Assembly (NCBI RefSeq): GCF_000003815.2
Contig: NC_049982.1
Coordinates: 26,229,689 to 26,293,688, forward strand
DNA: 64,000 nt
Direction of reading: 5' to 3'
From: Branchiostoma floridae
Lineage: Eukaryota; Chordata; Leptocardii; Amphioxiformes; Branchiostomatidae
The translations under genes and the position numbers were made by a program. The notes beneath the pieces were generated by a model that saw only the letters and a program-made list of their open reading frames with translations, was not told the origin of the DNA and did no database searches. Positions 59,497-64,000 of the stretch are shown here, in pieces (the first letter of the stretch is position 1; every line of letters begins with the position of its first letter).

Positions 59497-60486
59497 CTTC
59501 TCACTCGATGTAACACAATGCATATGGGTCAAAGTTCGCTGATAACGTTACTGTAAAATTAAAAAATGTTAGCGGGGATTTAATTTCGCGGTAGCGAAAA
59601 ATGGAGTGTTCGCGAATTGGTTTTAGCTTTCGCATGCTTGGCAGGAATAGAAGGAGTAGATAAGCAGAAGACAAAAGAAAAAGTTTGCGATGAAAAGTTC
59701 GAGAATTTTTTACCGCGAACAAAAAAGTGTCAGAAAAATTTTACCTTTTAGAGTAGTCGATTAGATGACGTCTCTGAAACTGTCAAGGTTTATGTGGTCA
59801 AAGATCAGTGTTGTCTGCCTGATAAATTTGAGCATAATATCAAATAGGCACAATGGATTGATGAGCGTCTAACGTTTTATCTATTTTGTTTGTTTGTTTT
59901 GATGAGGTATAGCCAGCTATTTTACCAAGAAGGTCACTGGAAAATATCATTGATTTTTTGTCGCATGATTTATGAATATCATATTTATAAGACTTAAATG
60001 CATGCAAAGTACCGCTACATAAGTCATGGGTGAAATGATAACAAATGCTTATAATCCAAATAAGAGTCTAATTTGTATAATTGATGTGAAAGTGCCATAA
60101 TCCCATGGTGCGGATTAGCTACTAATGACATGCGTAAGTTAGTCAACAGTTAACGTTAGATACAAAGTTGTAACGTTACACCACGATGCATTGATTACGT
60201 AAATGTGCATGTTGTGTCATTTGGATAATTTTGATATGGGTTTTGCTAAACGAAAGGTCTCCTGCACACATAATATGCGCTTTTAGAAGACCATCAGAAA
60301 TAAAATAGCTTGTGCTTATTATAGCCTTCTTTTCATTATCAATGAGAGACAAAATCACACATATTAAAATCTACAAAAGCTGTAAATAGTACGTGGAGGT
60401 ATGATGTCTCTGAACTCTTGTTTTATCTTGCAGGTGGCTCTCGTGTTTCCTCGCGATATCGCGCGAGACTGTACAGTTTTTCAAAG
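59497..60486. promoter_or_regulatory. Candidate bidirectional promoter of FADS6 and LMAN2, with an inserted MITE
   Basis: Two divergent start codons are 990 bp apart. A TTCGCGGTGGTTTT-family element lies at about 59560-59720. A CpG-rich palindrome CGCGATATCGCG (60452-60463) stands 23 bp before the LMAN2 start. Both start codons overlap AAGATGGCG (YY1-like). There is no clear TATA box. A GGAGGTATGATGTCTCTGAA repeat word at about 60397 also occurs near 26438. Confidence 0.5.
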
Positions 60487-63400
60487 ATGGCGGTGATGGC
60501 GTTGCTCACGAGGTGTTCTTGTGTGTTGTCGGCGTTTTTCGCCGTCCTCGCCGTCCAGGCACAGACCATGAACCCCGGAGACTACATGAAGAGGGAACAC
60601 TCACTCATGAAGCCATACACAGGTATGATGTACCCACGGATTTCGTAGTAGCGCGGTAAGAAACCGACGGTCGAACATTCCCGAACAAAACGTGCCCACT
60701 TCCTGATTTGGGCACACCTGAGTTTGTGTGATAAATGGCCATTTGAAAAAAAGATCGTTACCAAAAATATTATTTTCAACTATATGATCTAGCAAGAAAG
60801 CGTTATCTCATGTGGATAGAAAAATCGACTCAACGTATTTCATAGAACAGCAAAAATAAAATGGTTAACTTTATCAAAATTCTTTCTTTTGTTGCTCATA
60901 ATTATTTGTGCCAAAATGCACACCCTGAACACCTATTTTAAAGGCCTCTTCATGCTTAACGAATTATTTCAGTGTAGACATCTATAATTTGCTGAACTAA
61001 CTCCTGCAAATTGTTTGGTTGGGGAAAACAAGAACATATAATGATATAGAATTTTATGGTATCAATATCACATGGTGCAAAAATTAAATTGTTTTCGGTG
61101 CATTTGCGCTGGAAAAGAATGTTTCTTCCCAGACCAATTTGTGGAGATACATGAATATGCAAAGTTACAACCTACGAAGTGATATATATTTGCATATCAT
61201 AAATGTTCTCTGTTTTGATATATATACCACTGGTAGAAGTATTTTTTGTCATCATCCAAACTTCTGGTTGATAAAATCTTAGATCACACATTAGGCACCT
61301 TCCCTCGACCTTGCCCCCAAACACTTTTCAACCAAGGTCGTTGGTGGGATGGGAGCAGTCTGGCTTGGTTGTACATGTAGGCCACACCTATATCTTATGC
61401 AACAACCATTTCTCGACCAGTACAGACCTATTCTCAACTAAGCCGCAAACGCTTTTAATAGGGCCTACTCCCAGCCACTCCCAACCTTCCAGACTTCTAC
61501 TACTGTACTAAGTTCTAGCTGCAGATTGCCGACCCGCTCTTGACTGATCCCCACCCGATTGTCAACTCTCCTGAGTCCTATCATCATGAATTGAAATACT
61601 AGTAGTAGACATTGCCAGCAAGTTTTTAAAGAACTAGAGTCGATTCCACATTACCAAGAGGGTATTTCTTGCCTTTTGTTCCAACATTTTGGAAATCTTT
61701 ATAACATTCTAACTATGATAAGTAACTGTTTAGAACTATTTATAACATCTGTGTAATGTTCTAAAAAATTTCTATAGTGTTCATACATGTTAGAAACATT
61801 TCTAACCTCAAATACATTATTTCTGTTAGTTTCTAAACTGTTCCAACATAGATTCATCATTTGTGATCACATGTGATCACATGTTCGAACATGGAAACAA
61901 AATGGTAAAACTGGGTCAGTGGGCTGGGGGAGAGGGCAATTCACACATCCCTGCCAAGTACAGGAAATTCTGTCTGTCTGACACCTTCTCACAAAAGAGC
62001 CACCAGTTTCTACTAAAGAAAATAAAGAAATACAAGACCCTAACAAAAGATCCAGCCTAGCACCTTGGTTTATGGTGGTAATAAAAGTTTTTATGGAGGA
62101 AAAAAAATGACGCAAATTGTTGGAACATTTGATCACATGTTCCAGCAATAACAAAAACACATAGATGTTTCTAAATTGTTCTAAATAAAGAGATATTTGT
62201 ACCATTAATTTCGGAATGTTTCCAACATAAATAGATAGGTTCAAACATGTTCAAACTTTCATTTTCAATTGTTTGAACAGTTTAGAACTTCAGTGGCTGA
62301 AATATTCTTTTACTTAGAATAGTTCAAACTTACTACAAATATTATTTCAAAACCCTCTCGGTGACTCGGAATCGACTCTAACTGACTCTGTTTTGTTGGA
62401 TTTTGACTCAATATCCTGTTGGGCCCTGGTGTTGGAAATACTATAGCACACTGTAAACAATGGTGATGTGTACAATACAAGTCATTTATCATTGAAGGCT
62501 GGAGTGGAGCATAGAGCATAGATGCTTGTTCTAATCTATGATCTTTGACAGATAGTACATCACTACTACAAGATAATATAGCTTTTTATAAGCTCATTCA
62601 CCATTCGAAGTACACATGCATATGTGATTATAATATGTCAGAACTCGCTGATAGCGTTTGACAATCTTTATGTACCTTTGGCGTATGCTACTGTGATGCT
62701 CGAGTAGTACCGTAGTTCTTCACTTCATCTCTGCGGACAATTTGACGAAAATACCTTGACCTATGGTTTCATACATCACATGTAGACTTATTATTATGAA
62801 GTGGGAGGCTGTAACACTATTGTAACAGTTCTTTTGTGGCTGTTCCAGGTACCGGCAGTATGAGCATCCCCCTGTGGGACTTTGGCGGCAGCACCATGGT
62901 TACAGACAAGTACGTGCGGTTAACTCCCGACCACCAGAGCCGACGGGGCTCACTCTGGAACCAAGTGGTGAGTAATTGTTCACCTGGTGGTGCATAGTTT
63001 CACAGTGCGACAAGTTTCCTTGCTGTTTCAGTGGTGGGGTGTATTTTTACAGGAAGGGGTTGCTAGCCCTTAATTTAAAACTCCTTTAGTATGCTCAAGT
63101 CACCTCCTCAAACACGGGACCACTACTTTTCGTCAAGCTGGAGGCAACAGCCAGATTTCGATCCCAGGTCTGTAAAGCTGGAAAAGAGTTGCATCTTCCT
63201 TTTGGAGGGGGACAGTTGAGCAGCCCCATGTATGAGAGAGATTCAGGGGTTAGTCTAAAGCATCAAGCCTCTGCATGTAAATAACCTAACACACCTACCA
63301 AGTAGGGGTTAGACCCAATGTTCTTGACCAACATACATACATACATAATTCATCCGGTTTTACACCGGTGAGGCACAGTCCAAAGCACAAGTTTTCCAGT

Positions 63401-63904
63401 ATGATCTGTCCTTCATGGCAGACATGCTTGACCAAAAACATGAGCAAAACATGCTTTACGGTTGAACTTTTATTTGCCTTTTTAACAATACAGTGTATAT
63501 GATCTTAGCAAAACTAAAATGGGGTATCTCGCTAGACTGCTGTACATGGCGGCATTGCTGCGTTTTAAATTGAATTGGTGTTCCCCTTGAGTTTATAATT
63601 GGAATGAATGTCAAGTATTTGACACAAGAGATTTGTTTTTATATTGAAGTTCCTCAGGTGCTTGGTCAAATCACTCAGCAGCAGCTATACTGCCAATGTA
63701 CCATAGCTTCAATAAGTAAGATACCCCCTTAAAGCTGTTACATGAAGGAATGTTGACTGGAGTGACAAGTCTTCCATTTTTTCTTGCAGCCATGTTTTGT
63801 ACGGGATTGGGAGATGCACGTCCACTTCAAGGTGCACGGCCTCGGGAGCAGTCTGTTCGGGGACGGGTTCGCTGTGTGGTACGTCAAAGACAGGATGCAG
63901 CTAG
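60487..63904 (+). CDS. LMAN2: VIP36/LMAN2-type L-type lectin, 5' part (continues past the right edge)
   Basis: Exons seen: 60487-60622, 62849-62967 and 63790-63904, phases 1, 0, 1, about 123 residues. The first exon encodes a signal peptide (hydrophobic CVLSAFFAVLAVQA) and then YMKREHSLMKPYTG, the start of the legume-lectin-like domain. Exon 2 gives PLWDFGGSTMVTDKYVRLTP; exon 3 gives PCFVRDWEMHVHFKVHG and DGFAVWYVKDR. The LWDF-GSTM wording and the DWEMHVHFKVHG block are nearer to LMAN2 (VIP36) than to LMAN2L. The Asp of DGFAVWY corresponds to the mannose-binding aspartate. The family cycles between ER, Golgi and the early secretory pathway and binds high-mannose glycans in a calcium-dependent way. 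The remaining lectin domain, transmembrane helix and ER-export tail are outside this window. An in-frame upstream ATG (60418) exists but has a weaker context. Confidence 0.92.
63038..63200 (-). repeat. tRNA-SINE fragment in LMAN2 intron 2
   Basis: GAAGGGGTTGCTAGCCCTTAA, CACCTCCTCAAACACGGGAC and a degraded B-box complement (GATTTCGATCCCAGG) align in order with the minus-strand SINE at 31005-31372. Confidence 0.65.
63330..63425 (-). repeat. Retroposon 3' end with (TATG)n tail
   Basis: On the minus strand a short body ending CGGTGTAAAACCGGATGAAT runs into TATGTATGTATG. A comparable 3' end followed by a CATCAT tail lies near 36855-36930. Confidence 0.45.
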
Positions 63905-64000
63905 GTGAGACAGTCGCAGCCTTGATAGACTTACAGTTACTCATGTAATGTAATGAGGAAGTGTTTCCACTAAAGATTCACACTCGGAGGTTCGGAGGTG

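Noticed and set aside
1-64000. CRISPR arrays, bacterial operons or prophage
   Set aside because: The DNA is plainly animal. Direct repeats here are minisatellites or transposon copies without unique spacers of constant length.

Overview
The window reads as intron-rich chordate DNA and is most likely amphioxus (Branchiostoma). Genes are cut into short exons with GT-AG introns. Intergenic and intronic DNA is crowded with small inverted-repeat elements (MITEs), tRNA- and 5S-derived SINEs, microsatellites and minisatellites. The proteins are clear animal orthologues with one copy where vertebrates often have several. The species assignment is inference; no database was searched.

Six genes could be rebuilt exon by exon with consistent splice phases. 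(1) 10844-14761 (+): a 581-residue BTB-BACK-kelch protein. (2) 17293-18288 (-): TEN1, the small OB-fold subunit of the telomere CST complex. (3) 18717-25772 (+): BORCS7, a lysosome-positioning BORC subunit made from five tiny exons. (4) 38738-51996 (+): an alpha-2-adrenergic-type amine GPCR in nine exons, including a 27-nt microexon. (5) 56076-59496 (-): FADS6, a three-histidine-box fatty acid desaturase. (6) 60487 to beyond the right edge (+): a VIP36/LMAN2 L-type lectin, 5' part only. TEN1/BORCS7 and FADS6/LMAN2 are head-to-head pairs with 428 bp and 990 bp between start codons, so both probably share promoters.

Layout: 1-10.8 kb is a gene-free block of nested transposons; 10.8-14.8 kb the kelch gene; 15.2-16.1 kb a TA-flanked DNA transposon; 17.2 kb a 5S rRNA-like sequence; 17.3-25.8 kb the TEN1/BORCS7 pair; 25.8-38.7 kb a repeat-filled gap with no supported coding exon; 38.7-52 kb the GPCR, followed by a 30-bp minisatellite; 56-64 kb the FADS6/LMAN2 pair.

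The genes do not form one pathway. The points of most interest are: hammerhead-ribozyme-like motifs in a dispersed repeat family; decayed copies of a GPCR exon start beside the real exon; a triplicated splice donor in FADS6; a DRL in place of DRY in the receptor; the two bidirectional gene pairs; and gene neighbours that match linkage seen in the human genome.
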